A stretch of 64,000 nt of DNA from Eubacteriaceae bacterium (GCA_910574915.1 CAJTCR010000004.1:1-64000), one strand, 5' to 3'; shown: positions 53,164 to 61,426, counted from the first letter of the stretch. Translations and numbers: made by a program. Notes: a model not told the origin generated them from the letters alone.

Positions 53164-54645
53164 CGGTTTACCCTGCGGACAGTTTACGCTTTTTGCAACC
53201 GTGTAGCTCCATTTGAGGGGGAGCAGGTTCAAATACACATCAATATGGTCTTTATCATTCACAACCATTTTATCTAAGATTTCTTTGTAAAAATCATCTT
53301 CATATTCCACGCCGTTTATAAGTTCATTCATCGCTTCTGTAATTTCAGCGACAAGCTCTTGCTGTTTTGAGGGTCTCTCCCTTTGTTTGTCTATGTTATC
53401 TATCACGGATTGCAGTTTAGCAATCTCATTCTCACATTTTGCTCTTGCTGCTGAAAATTCATCTCTGGTAATATCGCCAGATGTATAAAGGTCAATGAGG
53501 TTTGTGCGTTTTTGTAGGGTGGCTTTTATCTGTGATTTTAGTTTCTCACTATCTGTACCTGTGGTATCCATTGCCGCGCCCTTCGGGCATACCTTTATGC
53601 CATACGGCAAATCAGAGGAAATTATAGACTTGATAATAGCAAGCAAATTGTTAGTGATTTTCTCCTTATTATACTTTAAGCTGCTCGTGACAAGGTACAT
53701 GATGTGGGTTGCATCTTCGTTGCGTATGCTAAGTCCACTGCATCCGACTTGATTCCCTGCTTTGTCCACATGAGGACTTCCGTGTCTTGCAGCTTCAAGA
53801 CACCGCCACGCCTTATAGCGGCTTCCATTTTTTCGGGTTTTATATCTCGCCACATAACTTGAACCGCAGCATCCGCATTTGATTTTCCCAGAAAATGGAT
53901 AACGGTTGCTGTGTTTCGCTTTGCCCTCCTGTGAAAGCGACTTTTCATCCAAAATGCGGTTTGCCTTATCGAAAAGCTCACGGGAGATAATCGGCTCATG
54001 ATGGTCTTTGATAATCACAAATTCCTCTTGCCCGAGGTTTACCTTCTTTTCATGGGATAAAAAGTCTGGCGTATATGTTTTCTTCTGCACCAAATCACCG
54101 CAGTATTTTTCATTGCGGATAACACGGAGAATGACTGTATTCTGCCATTCTTTTACACGCATGGGCTTAATGCCCTCCTCCCGAAGCTCACGGGCAATCA
54201 CATGAGTTCCTTTCCCCTCATTTACAAACTTATGGAAGATAAGACGTACAACTTTTGCCCCATCCTCATTAATATACATTTTGCCGTCTTTCACATCGTA
54301 ACCAAGCATACTCCGCCCAAACACAACTCCCTGCTCCATCTGGCGTTTCTGCCCCCATTTCACACGCTCGGAAGTCTTACGGCTTTCCTCCTGTGCAATC
54401 GAGGACATAATGGCAAGGCGAAGCTCGGCATCGCCGTCTAAAGTGTTGATGTTATCATTCATAAAGATAACACCCACGCCGTGCTTTTTGAGGTCACGGG
54501 TATAGAATATACTATCAAGGGTATTTCTCGCAAAACGGGAGATTTCTTTTGTTACAATCAAATCAAAATCACCGTTCTTTGCACACGCAATCATGCGGTT
54601 AAATTCTTTCCGTTTTTTCGTATTCGTACCAGAGATGCCTTCATC
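53101..54645 (-). pseudogene. Large serine recombinase, C-terminal part (split by IS-like element)
   Basis: 514 codons starting DEGISGTNTKKRKEFNRMI, after which the resolvase-domain helix KEISRFARNTLDSIFYTRDL, the recombinase domain (VFGRSMLGYDV..GTHVIARELREEGIKPMRVKEW), a zinc ribbon (KCGCCGSSYVARYKTRKNG) and a coiled-coil end follow. The N-terminal catalytic serine region is missing here but present at 57102-57289. An ATG-started frame from 54693 uses IS-derived codons (GFKEKSNCIKDSVYI) and lacks the catalytic serine, so it cannot recombine. Confidence 0.9.
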
Positions 54646-54671
54646 TATGTAAACGCTGTCTTTGATACAAT

Positions 54672-54806
54672 TTGATTTTTCCTTAAACCCCATGATTTTT
54701 TACCGATACCCCGCGATTTTTTATCATACTCCATGATTTTTCCTATACCCCGTGATTTTTCCCCATACTCCACGATTTTTCCTATACTCCGTGATTTTTC
54801 CGCAGG
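54672..54806. repeat. Subterminal tandem repeat, about seven units of 19-21 bp
   Basis: Units read GATTTTTCC followed by TATACYCC with small length changes, starting near 54672, 54692, 54713, 54733, 54752, 54772 and 54791. They sit directly inside the left inverted repeat of the IS-like element, where transposase or accessory proteins often bind. The sequence also mimics the U-tract side of the neighbouring terminator. Confidence 0.8.
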
Positions 54807-54820
54807 AGGCATGGAAAAAT

Positions 54821-54851
54821 CCCCCGGAGCCGTTCTTCCCTGCTCCGGGGG
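54821..54851 (-). terminator. Strong terminator inside the IS-like element
   Basis: A perfect 10-bp stem, CCCCCGGAGC (54821-54830) with GCTCCGGGGG (54842-54851), and ATTTTT on the minus-strand downstream side. It follows the stop of the gene at 54861 by 10 bp. Confidence 0.85.
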
Positions 54852-54860
54852 ACTATATTC

Positions 54861-55469
54861 TCATGCCTTTATCTCCATCCCGTTCTTGAAAGTGAAGCGG
54901 ATGTCCTCCCTGATGTATACCGTGGCGTACTCCACAAGGCTGTACCAGTCGTCCTCGTTAAATTCCGTGAGCGGGCCGTCCAGCTTTTCCAGGGTGGAAA
55001 CAAACCTCCCGATTTTATCTCGCTTCGCCTGCCGCTCCGTGATGGTCTGGCTGACTTGCGAAAGCCGCTCCTTCGCCCGTTGAACCACCCCGCCAAACGC
55101 ATTCTCTATTGACTCTATATTACCGGTTTTCGTCTGAAACAATTGTGAGCCATTATTTGGACTAATTGAAAAATAGCCATTCATAAAATTACCTTTTTCT
55201 ACTTCCTTTTTGGGACACAACCCATTCATATTATCTTTTATATACAGCTCTAATTCCGGATCATAAAATGCAGTTCTAAAACGTTCATGTGAATAACATT
55301 TTTGTGTGTTTAAATATTTAGTTGTTATAAAATTCATAAACTTTGAGGTAGGCTCATAAAAGGTGACATCTAATAACACAGACAAAAAATTGCAAAATAG
55401 TGAAAGATTACACATATATCCCCCATATTTTAACAGCATTTTTCTACAAACAGGCGAAACTCCAAACAA
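54861..55469 (-). pseudogene. Chimeric ORF ending in a serine-recombinase C-terminus
   Basis: Only the last 85 or so residues can be assigned: ENAFGGVVQRAKERLSQVSQTI, then DKIGRFVSTLEKLDGPLTEFNEDDWYSLVEYATVYIREDIRFTFKNGMEIKA. This is the usual C-terminal tail of another large serine recombinase, not the one at 53101. The first about 115 residues look unrelated and have no recognised domain. It is a remnant that has been carried in the IS-like element or left at its edge by earlier recombination. Confidence 0.6.
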
Positions 55470-55504
55470 ACACGGAAACTCTTATACTTTCACGCAAAAC
55501 TCGG

Positions 55505-55543
55505 ATACTATCACGGAAACTCCCGACTTTTGCGTGATAGTAT
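55505..55543. repeat. 11-bp perfect inverted repeat
   Basis: ATACTATCACG (55505-55515) and CGTGATAGTAT (55533-55543) flank 17 bp. The gap 55470-55765 between the remnant ORF and the rpn gene has no supported gene; this palindrome is its only clear structure. No U tract, so an operator or transposition site is possible. Confidence 0.6.
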
Positions 55544-55765
55544 AATTTTGCCCAAATCGCCACCTTTTCAGCGGCATCAAAAACAAAAAAAGTGGGACCC
55601 ACCACCCACCGTGACGAACCCCCACCAAACCTCAAAATTCCTTGATTTTAAGCCATTCTTCAATACTTTCGCCTGCAAGTACCCAAATTCCTATGGCATT
55701 ATTTTTGAATAGCCGCCTGGGTCGCTGTTAAATATTGTTCAGGAATATCAACACATCACTATGCA

Positions 55766-56755
55766 TTATGATTCAAGCCCAAGCCAACCCTTTACCGTTT
55801 CCGCAGCATAGCCAACCGCCTGGGCTATCTTATCTGTATCAAGTCCCATTTCATACAATTTTCCAGCCGCTTCCCTGGCCTTCTTTAATTCCCCATCCCG
55901 TTCAGATTCTTTTCTCATTTCCTGAATCGCCTGGCACACATTAACCACCTCGTCTTCTTCATTATATTTTATGCCCGAATTTGTGATTGCTTCAATCACA
56001 TCCGCCGCCCTGCGCTCCACTTCCCGGAAACGCCTCTCATTAGCCGACAGTACCCTGCTTAAGTTTTCCTTATCCTTCGAATACTTGATGAACAGCATAA
56101 CCTCCCGCATGCTGGACTGGAATTTCATAATCTCCTCATCCGCCATCTGCGCCGGTGCAATCAGCCGCACATGGTAATTGTCCATGCAGGCAAGCACCTC
56201 CGGGTCTGACACATCCATCATCTCAAAGAGGCTCAACGGCCCATCCCACTCTTCCGAGCCGAAAAATACAGTCACCGTGATAGATGGTACCAGCCTGTCT
56301 TCCACCCAAAAACCGCTTAAGAATTCACCTACGCTTGGTGTTTTCCCGCCTTCTTCAGCAAACGCTTCCCCCTTCTCTTTTTTCCGCTTCATTTCTTTCC
56401 GGTGCGACTTTGCCGCCTCTTCCACCTGCCCTGCGTATTCCAGCGCATCATAGAGATTGTTCTTAACAGGCATAGCATAATGGATTTCAGCCTGGTTCTC
56501 CGCGCCGTAAAGGACATATTCCATCTTCCCATCCGTCATTGCCGCATACAGCTTCTGCACATCACGGAATTTCTGGACGGGAACCACTGCGCCGTCCGCA
56601 CCGTATGGCAGCGCTATCTTCGTGGAATCACGCTCCGTGAGCTGCTCCGGCAGGATCACCTGCCGCCCACCGTAAATATAGTAATTAAAAATGTCGGCAA
56701 ACACGCCTGCATCTTTTACATAATCCTTTGTGATTGTATCTGCTCTCAATGGCAT
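55766..56755 (-). CDS. Rpn-family PD-(D/E)XK nuclease/putative transposase
   Basis: 329 aa with AAAGGCGG before the ATG. MPLRADTITKDYVKDAGVFADIFNYYIYGGRQVI and YVLYGAENQAEIHYAMPVKNNLYDALEYAGQV match the Firmicutes branch of the Rpn (recombination-promoting nuclease) family, with an ENQ motif in the PD-(D/E)XK core. The C-terminal part is helical and charged (about 230-310), ending MGLDTDKIAQAVGYAAETVKGWL, similar to the tails of these proteins. Rpn proteins stimulate recombination in E. coli. It is the only intact gene of the IS-like element. Confidence 0.85.
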   Translation of the reverse strand: MPLRADTITKDYVKDAGVFADIFNYYIYGGRQVILPEQLTERDSTKIALPYGADGAVVPVQKFRDVQKLYAAMTDGKMEYVLYGAENQAEIHYAMPVKNNLYDALEYAGQVEEAAKSHRKEMKRKKEKGEAFAEEGGKTPSVGEFLSGFWVEDRLVPSITVTVFFGSEEWDGPLSLFEMMDVSDPEVLACMDNYHVRLIAPAQMADEEIMKFQSSMREVMLFIKYSKDKENLSRVLSANERRFREVERRAADVIEAITNSGIKYNEEDEVVNVCQAIQEMRKESERDGELKKAREAAGKLYEMGLDTDKIAQAVGYAAETVKGWLGLES

Positions 56756-56815
56756 CTACCGCCTTTCTCATGAATGGCAGACATCCCATCAAATTCCCGT
56801 TTCTGCCATGGTTCC

Positions 56816-56844
56816 ATTATACTAAAACATCTACTTTTTTTCAA
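56816..56844 (-). promoter_or_regulatory. Sigma-A promoter of the rpn gene
   Basis: Minus strand TTGAAA (56844-56839), 17-bp spacer, TATAAT (56821-56816). The predicted transcript begins near 56809 with ATGGCAGA, which pairs with TCTGCCAT at 56774-56781 to form a hairpin in the 5' leader ahead of the rpn start. Between here and 57091 no gene is supported. Confidence 0.7.
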
Positions 56845-56994
56845 GCGTATCTGAGCTTCTTCGATAACGTTCTGAGGGGTCAGATTGGACCTTTAACCGC
56901 AGGGGTCAAAACAGCCACAGAGGGGTCAGACTTGTGACCACTGTGGCCGTCTGTAACTGCCGCTCCCGTGCCGCCCTGGCACAGCCCTAAAAGC

Positions 56995-57040
56995 AAACAA
57001 GGGATTCCAGCAACACCTAACGTGCCGGAATCCCTTGTTT
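56995..57040. terminator. Bidirectional terminator near the right end of the IS-like element
   Basis: AAACAAGGGATTCC (56995-57008) and GGAATCCCTTGTTT (57027-57040) form a perfect 14-bp stem whose outer A and T runs serve both strands. It insulates the element from outside transcription, a common feature of IS ends. Confidence 0.8.
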
Positions 57041-57101
57041 TCAGCGGTTTTCCCGATATTCTGTTCATTCCCTTTGTATCAAATAAGCGGTTTACATTTC
57101 T

Positions 57102-57289
57102 GCGAACACTTCGTAAAGCTCCCAATCGGGATTACGCTCTATATACTGTCTAAAATAACGCTGCTGGCTTTCAAATGAATTTGCCTGGTCTTCGTTGTCT
57201 GTAGATACACGGCAGTATGCGGCAACTTTTCTCTTTGTGTGCTTTATCTTCCTTTCTTGATTTAGGGTTTCGTATTTATCTATTGACAT
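57102..57289 (-). pseudogene. Large serine recombinase, N-terminal catalytic part
   Basis: 63 codons from the ATG at 57289 (AAAGGAG eight bases upstream): MSIDKYETLNQ, then AAYCRVSTDNEDQANSFESQQ carrying the catalytic serine, and NPDWELYEVFA. The frame continues two codons into the IS-like element and stops. Fused to the 53101-54645 part after removal of the element, it would give about a 577-aa recombinase with all domains in order. Confidence 0.9.
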
Positions 57290-57503
57290 AAGAATATCTC
57301 CTTTCCCGACAATCCATTGCCGTATTTTCAGTATAGTTAATTGAAAATGGTATGTCGAATGTGCAAATTTGAATACAGAACATAAATTACACATTTCTGT
57401 AAATTACAACTGTATTCATGAGCAAGTAACGAGAGTGGAGAGCCTGCCCAGCTTTATCGGGCATTGCGAATATCCTCTGCTTTCTCACACTTGACTATGT
57501 AAA

Positions 57504-57538
57504 AACGTCAAGCGGTTATGCCTGACGTTGCTTTTTTC
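57504..57538. terminator. Hairpin terminator downstream of the SHOCT-like gene
   Basis: AACGTCA (57504-57510) and TGACGTT (57523-57529), T run at 57532-57537 on the plus strand and A run at 57501-57505 giving a U tract on the minus strand. It follows the stop of the minus-strand gene at 57538. Confidence 0.65.
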
Positions 57539-57723
57539 TAATTTAGACGATATTGTTTTTCAAGCTCAAGCAAGCAGCGTTCCCGCTGTGATGCGGTCAA
57601 CAGATTCCGTTTTTCTAATGATAAAAGGATTGACCTTTGAAAATTCATAAGAAATGCTGCGTGTTCCTGCTCATTCAATTCTGGAACAGGCTCGCCAACA
57701 TACCTAAATTCTCTATGCTCCAA
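57538..57723 (-). CDS. SHOCT-like small protein of mobile elements
   Basis: 61 aa from a TTG at 57723, a few bases after GGGAGGTG. The C-terminal part, LMNFQRSILLSLEKRNLLTASQRERCLLELEKQY, fits the SHOCT helical hairpin (a short oligomerisation-like domain). Such genes sit near the recombinase in related elements. Function not known. Confidence 0.55.
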   Translation of the reverse strand: MEHREFRYVGEPVPELNEQEHAAFLMNFQRSILLSLEKRNLLTASQRERCLLELEKQYRLN

Positions 57724-57809
57724 CAGGCAGCACCTCCCTCATTCTCAATGTATGAGCGAATGATTGTACCATATAACGAGAGGGCTAATCCTTTTTTTGA
57801 ACGCTGTCA

Positions 57810-58150
57810 TCATGCAGCGGACAGCATGATTGCCAATGCTTTGTCCATTGCAGGAAGAAAACGCTTGTCAAGAGTTCCCATATACTCCCGCAAACGTCGC
57901 TTATCAATCGTCCGTATCTGTTCAATCAGGATGATAGAGGCCCTGTCAAGCCCCTCAACATCCTTTATTCGGTATGTGTCGGTAATTTTGCCTTTGTCTG
58001 TGTTTTACCTGTTATGGCAGCGATAATGACTGTCGGGCTGTGGCTATTTCCTATATCATTAGAAATGATAAGTACGGGTCGTATGCCGCCCTGCTCCGAA
58101 CCGACAACGGGATTAAGCTCAAGGAAGTATTTAAGGTCGGGAGAGCATAA
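57810..58150 (-). pseudogene. Frameshifted mazF/pemK-type toxin remnant
   Basis: Minus-strand reading: [21 protein letters not shown], then [24 protein letters not shown], then in a second frame [46 protein letters not shown]. These are the two halves of a MazF/NdoA endoribonuclease; a single-base loss near 58005 separates them. The start with its RGD pattern is not visible. No antitoxin gene is adjacent. Confidence 0.7.
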
Positions 58151-58303
58151 AAAATGCTGATGCGTGATTACGCAAGGGAAATCACCAAACGGTCAGCAGC
58201 GAACTGACGCCACGGGAGTTGCACCCCAACTGTCGGTCTGACAGAGCTGCCCCATTGCCTGCGGCGGACTGGTTACCGCTCGGACTGTGGCTGGACGGGA
58301 GTA

Positions 58304-58588
58304 TCATTGTCTCTTTATATCCTCAATCCGTTCCGCCTTATAAAAAGCTCTGTCATTCAGCGTTTCTTCGGTCAGATCGGAGTGTTCAATGTGCGTGCTC
58401 ACCCTGTTCAAATGGGATATGTCCTCAAGCTCAAATCTGTCAAATGTCTGGTATAGCATTTCATCAATCTCAATATTCTGCTGCTTTCCACGACCGTCCT
58501 TAAAAGAGAGGTAATAATGCCCCTCGGCTATCGTCAAAGTGTACGGGTTATACTTGTCCTTTTTTCGGTTTGGATGCTTTTCAAGCAT
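58304..58588 (-). CDS. Truncated sigma-70-like protein of integrative elements
   Basis: 94 aa from ATG 58588 with GGAGGAATTAC ahead. NPYTLTIAEGHYYLSFKDGRGKQ, FDRFELEDISHLNRV and HIEHSDLTEETLNDRAF match the N-terminal half of small sigma-70-like factors encoded by Tn916-like and other Firmicutes integrative elements. The usual C-terminal helix-turn-helix is missing; the frame stops at RIEDIKRQ, so it is probably broken. Confidence 0.65.
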   Translation of the reverse strand: MLEKHPNRKKDKYNPYTLTIAEGHYYLSFKDGRGKQQNIEIDEMLYQTFDRFELEDISHLNRVSTHIEHSDLTEETLNDRAFYKAERIEDIKRQ

Positions 58589-58811
58589 TGTAATTCCTCC
58601 AATCAATCTGAATTTTTTGAAAATCCAGATTGACGGGCGGAGAACGGCATCCAATCCCAGAAACCGCCTTACGACGTGTTGCAACAAAAAACGACAAGAG
58701 AATTTGCAGGCAATAAAAATCCCTCCAAACTTGGTGGACGTGCCTACCTCTGGTTATGTAAAAAGAAAAGCCGACAAACTGTGATTGCTCACACGTTCAT
58801 CGGCTCTGTAT

Positions 58812-58977
58812 CTAGTACAGCATTGCAGAAATAACAGTGAATACAGCACCCGCTATTTCCGCCATCACCGCGTTGTCGTCAGTCAACGATGCACCCGGCA
58901 TCGCCTCCTTCCTCCGCCTTGTGTTGACAAAAATAACGTGCACTGTATTCACTGTTATTTCTTCAACGCTGTACTAG
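58812..58977. mobile_element. 166-bp MITE-like element with 35-bp inverted ends
   Basis: Left end CTAGTACAGC..TTG..AGAAATAACAGTGAATACAG (58812-58846) and its inverse at 58942-58977 differ at a few positions. The outer CTAG on both sides may be a 4-bp target copy. No gene fits inside. A related locus at 63636-63660 has the same flanks (GGCTCTG.ATCT..GTGTGTCTGGCTC) without the element, so it is an inserted unit. Confidence 0.8.
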
Positions 58978-59148
58978 TGTGTCTGGCTCTGTGATGACTA
59001 TTGTTTGTAAATTTCTCACTTCTATCAATCTTTCCTGCCTGCATTTCGGGCAGTAGAGAGGATAATTTATCAGAATAGTATCCTCCCTAATTCTGCTGCG
59101 GGTTTTGCTCCCGCAGACAGGGCATAATATCCATTCTGTCTGTTTCAA
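58963..59148 (-). CDS. Cysteine-rich KTR-domain protein
   Basis: 61 aa from TTG 59148 (AGGCAGG site), just after the MATE stop. WILCPVCGSKTRSRIREDT and LYCPKCRQERLIEVRNL give the two CxxC pairs of the Cys_rich_KTR family, common in Firmicutes integrative elements. Its last codons (CTA GTA CAG CGT TGA) are supplied by the MITE end, replacing the DTQMQSR-type tail seen in the remnant at 63636. Confidence 0.8.
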   Translation of the reverse strand: MKQTEWILCPVCGSKTRSRIREDTILINYPLYCPKCRQERLIEVRNLQTIVITEPDTLVQR

Positions 59149-59167
59149 TTTCTTGCCTGCCTTTCTT

Positions 59168-60508
59168 TCAAAAATAGTGGTATTGTTTCCGATGCCTGCA
59201 TATCAGATATACCGTCATCATAAGTGTGAAAAGCTCCGCTAGCGGTACTGCAAGCCATACGCCCGTTACCTCTAAAAATCTCGGTAACGCCAAAAGGAAC
59301 ACCGTAATAAATCCAAACGTCCGCAGGAAAGATATGGCTGCAGATGCTTTCCCATTGGATAATGCCGTAAATAATGCGGAAGAAAAAATATTGCATCCAG
59401 AGAACAGAAAGCTGAATGAAAAAATGCTAAATCCATTCTTTGTAATCTCAAAAACATTCCTATTGTTCTCTGCAAATACCTTTGCAATACTTTCTCCACC
59501 AAACAGGGAAAATAAAAATACAAATATGGAAATCCCCGCTATAAAGCTGAAACAAATACGGACGGTCTTTTTTAGCTGTTTTACATTCCCGCTCCCATAG
59601 TTATAGCTTACAACGGGGGCTGTTCCCATAGAAAAGCCAATATAAAGCGTTGTTAAGAGGAACTGCGAATAGATGAGTACCGTAATCGCAGCTACGCCGT
59701 CCTCGCCTAGCAGCTTCATCATTGTTCCATTAAACAGAAATGTCGTTACGGCAGTCGAACACTGGCTTACCAGTTCCGACACACCGTTGGAGCAGCTTTT
59801 CAGCAGAACGGATGCGTCCATGTCAGGCTTGCAAAAGTGCAGCTCACTCCTTTTCATCAGAAAAAATATTGTACCGATAATTGACGGTATTATATATCCG
59901 ATGCCTGTCCCAATAGCAGCTCCTTTTATTCCCATTTGCAGTAAAACGATAAAGACATAATCAAAAACAATATTGGCAATTCCCGCCAAAACAGCAAGCA
60001 CTAAGCCTAATGTCGGTTTACCCGCCGTCACAAAGAGATTCTGATATAGCACTTGCATCATGTTAAAAGCGGCGAAAATGAGCTGTATTGTCAGATAATC
60101 CCTGCAATATGGGAACAATATTTCACTCGCCCCCAATCCCCAGATGATTTCATCCAAAAAGAAAAGCCCTGCCGCTGTAATCAGCAGACCGATAACCGCC
60201 CCTGCCACGACAATCAATGTGAAATTGCTTCGGGCTTCCCTTATGTTTCCATTCCCCATTTTCTTCGCAACAACCGCACTTCCTCCTGTCGCAAGCATCG
60301 TCCCCAGACCAACAATCAGATTGATGACGGGGCAGACGATATTGATGGACGACAAAGCGTTCGTGTCTACAAACCGTGCTACGAAAATCGTGTCTACAAT
60401 GGTGTATAACCCCATAAACAGCATCATCACCATGCTTGTGAAAGCAAATCGGATAAGGGATAGGGCGTTAAAGCTCTCTGCTAACGGGTTTTTCTGTGTT
60501 TCGGTCAT
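59168..60508 (-). CDS. MATE family multidrug efflux protein
   Basis: 446 aa from MTETQKNPLAESF, with AAGGAGG ahead. Twelve predicted membrane helices; FTSMVMMLFMGLYTIVDTIFVARFV and GLGTMLATGGSAVVAKKMGNGN are MATE signatures, repeated in the second half (YIGFSMGTAPVVSYNYGSGN). Its start overlaps the 3' end of the AraC-GNAT gene by 41 bp, so the regulator and pump are co-expressed. Confidence 0.92.
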   Translation of the reverse strand: MTETQKNPLAESFNALSLIRFAFTSMVMMLFMGLYTIVDTIFVARFVDTNALSSINIVCPVINLIVGLGTMLATGGSAVVAKKMGNGNIREARSNFTLIVVAGAVIGLLITAAGLFFLDEIIWGLGASEILFPYCRDYLTIQLIFAAFNMMQVLYQNLFVTAGKPTLGLVLAVLAGIANIVFDYVFIVLLQMGIKGAAIGTGIGYIIPSIIGTIFFLMKRSELHFCKPDMDASVLLKSCSNGVSELVSQCSTAVTTFLFNGTMMKLLGEDGVAAITVLIYSQFLLTTLYIGFSMGTAPVVSYNYGSGNVKQLKKTVRICFSFIAGISIFVFLFSLFGGESIAKVFAENNRNVFEITKNGFSIFSFSFLFSGCNIFSSALFTALSNGKASAAISFLRTFGFITVFLLALPRFLEVTGVWLAVPLAELFTLMMTVYLICRHRKQYHYF

Positions 60509-61355
60509 TCCTTGTTTCCTCCTTGTTTTTCGGTGGAAGCACGAAACGCTGCGTCGGATAGCCATATTCCACAAGCAGTTCCCGTTCTGCAAATCCAAGA
60601 CGGCGGTATTCTTCCCGCCAGCCCGTATCTGCCTTATCTCCTGCACGGTATGTCGTCAAAGTAATCTCTTTCCCGCAAAGCAATTCCTCTGCCAGCTTAT
60701 CAAGAAACAGCTTTGTAATGCCGAGATGCCGATACTGCGGATGGACAGCCAGAAAGTCTATGCTGCCTGTGTCTGGCGAAAATCCCATCACGCCAATAGC
60801 CATATCGTCATCCCGTAAAACCAAAGCCTTTTTATCCGCAATATACTGATGCAGGTTTGCGGCGTAATCTTTTTTATCCAGACATGGATAGCCGTCAATC
60901 GTAAGGCTTACCAGTTCCATCCAGTCATCCGCATCTTCGGGCATGGCAAATTTAATATTGTCTTTTGTCAAATCCATTTTTACAAGCTCCTCTTTCAGAT
61001 AAATTTCAAGCTGCAACGGGTAGAAGTTTTCCGTTTCCCGAAATCCCGTAGGGGAAGTCTTATACATCGCCTTAAAAATATCCGTAAATGCCTGCTGGCT
61101 TTCATACCCGCTCATAAGGGCAATCTCGATAATCGGTTTTGCAGAAAACACCAGAAGTTTTGCCGCTTCTGTAAGCTGCCGCCGTTTTGCGTAGTCATGG
61201 ATAGTCAAGCCGACGGTCTTTGTAAAAATCCGATGCAGATGGTATTTGGAATAGTGCAGTGCCGATGCCACCATATCTAAATCCATCTTTTCATGCAGAT
61301 GTCTTTCGATATAGCGGATAGCCTGTGAAACAATGCGTACTGTCTGACCTTGCAT
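60468..61355 (-). CDS. AraC-type HTH fused to GNAT acetyltransferase
   Basis: 295 aa from MQGQTVRIVSQAIRYIERHLHEKMDLDMVA, with AAAGGAGG upstream. Residues 1-100 form an AraC/MarA-like double helix-turn-helix (YSKYHLHRIFTKTVGLTIHDYAKRRQLTEAAKLL, GYESQQAFTDIFKAMYKTSPTGFR). The C-terminal half is a GNAT domain, with IDFLAVHPQYRHLGITKLFLDKL as the acetyl-CoA loop. It overlaps and precedes the MATE gene and likely controls it. Confidence 0.9.
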   Translation of the reverse strand: MQGQTVRIVSQAIRYIERHLHEKMDLDMVASALHYSKYHLHRIFTKTVGLTIHDYAKRRQLTEAAKLLVFSAKPIIEIALMSGYESQQAFTDIFKAMYKTSPTGFRETENFYPLQLEIYLKEELVKMDLTKDNIKFAMPEDADDWMELVSLTIDGYPCLDKKDYAANLHQYIADKKALVLRDDDMAIGVMGFSPDTGSIDFLAVHPQYRHLGITKLFLDKLAEELLCGKEITLTTYRAGDKADTGWREEYRRLGFAERELLVEYGYPTQRFVLPPKNKEETRNDRNTEKPVSREL

Positions 61356-61400
61356 TTTGCGACCTCCTTTCCTCATTCTCGCCCATGCTTTGTGGATATA

Positions 61401-61426
61401 GAGGTACACCCTTGTGGTGTTTCCTC
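61401..61426 (-). other. Leader hairpin upstream of the AraC-GNAT gene
   Basis: On the minus strand GAGG, AA, ACACC, a short loop, GGTGT, A and CCTC pair as a compact stem, about 45 bases before the start codon. The rest of 61356-61545 shows no gene. It could affect mRNA stability or translation; no U tract. Confidence 0.4.

Larger units (their letters stand above)
54647..57097 (-). mobile_element. 2,451-bp IS-like element with 24-bp terminal inverted repeats
   Basis: Left end 54647-54670 (ATGTAAAC..GCT..TTTGATACAA) and right end 57074-57097 (its inverse, TTGTATCAAA..GC..GTTTACAT) match at 20 or more of 24 positions with one small offset. The flanks share TCT (54644-54646 and 57099-57101), consistent with a 3-bp target duplication. 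Joining the flanks restores the recombinase reading frame (GTG TTC GCA GAT GAA GGC). It contains an Rpn-family nuclease gene, a recombinase C-terminal remnant, subterminal tandem repeats and two hairpins. No standard DDE transposase was recognised. Confidence 0.85.

Noticed and set aside
54672-54806. CRISPR array
   Set aside because: Repeat units are contiguous with no unique spacers and no cas genes; it is a degenerate tandem repeat.
55444-55765. Short frames in the gap between the recombinase remnant and rpn
   Set aside because: No ribosome binding sites, low-complexity composition, no similarity recognised.
56880-57125. Minus-strand ORF of 81 codons across the right end of the IS-like element
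   Set aside because: It spans a 14-bp perfect terminator stem and an inverted-repeat end, has no ribosome binding site and no domain.
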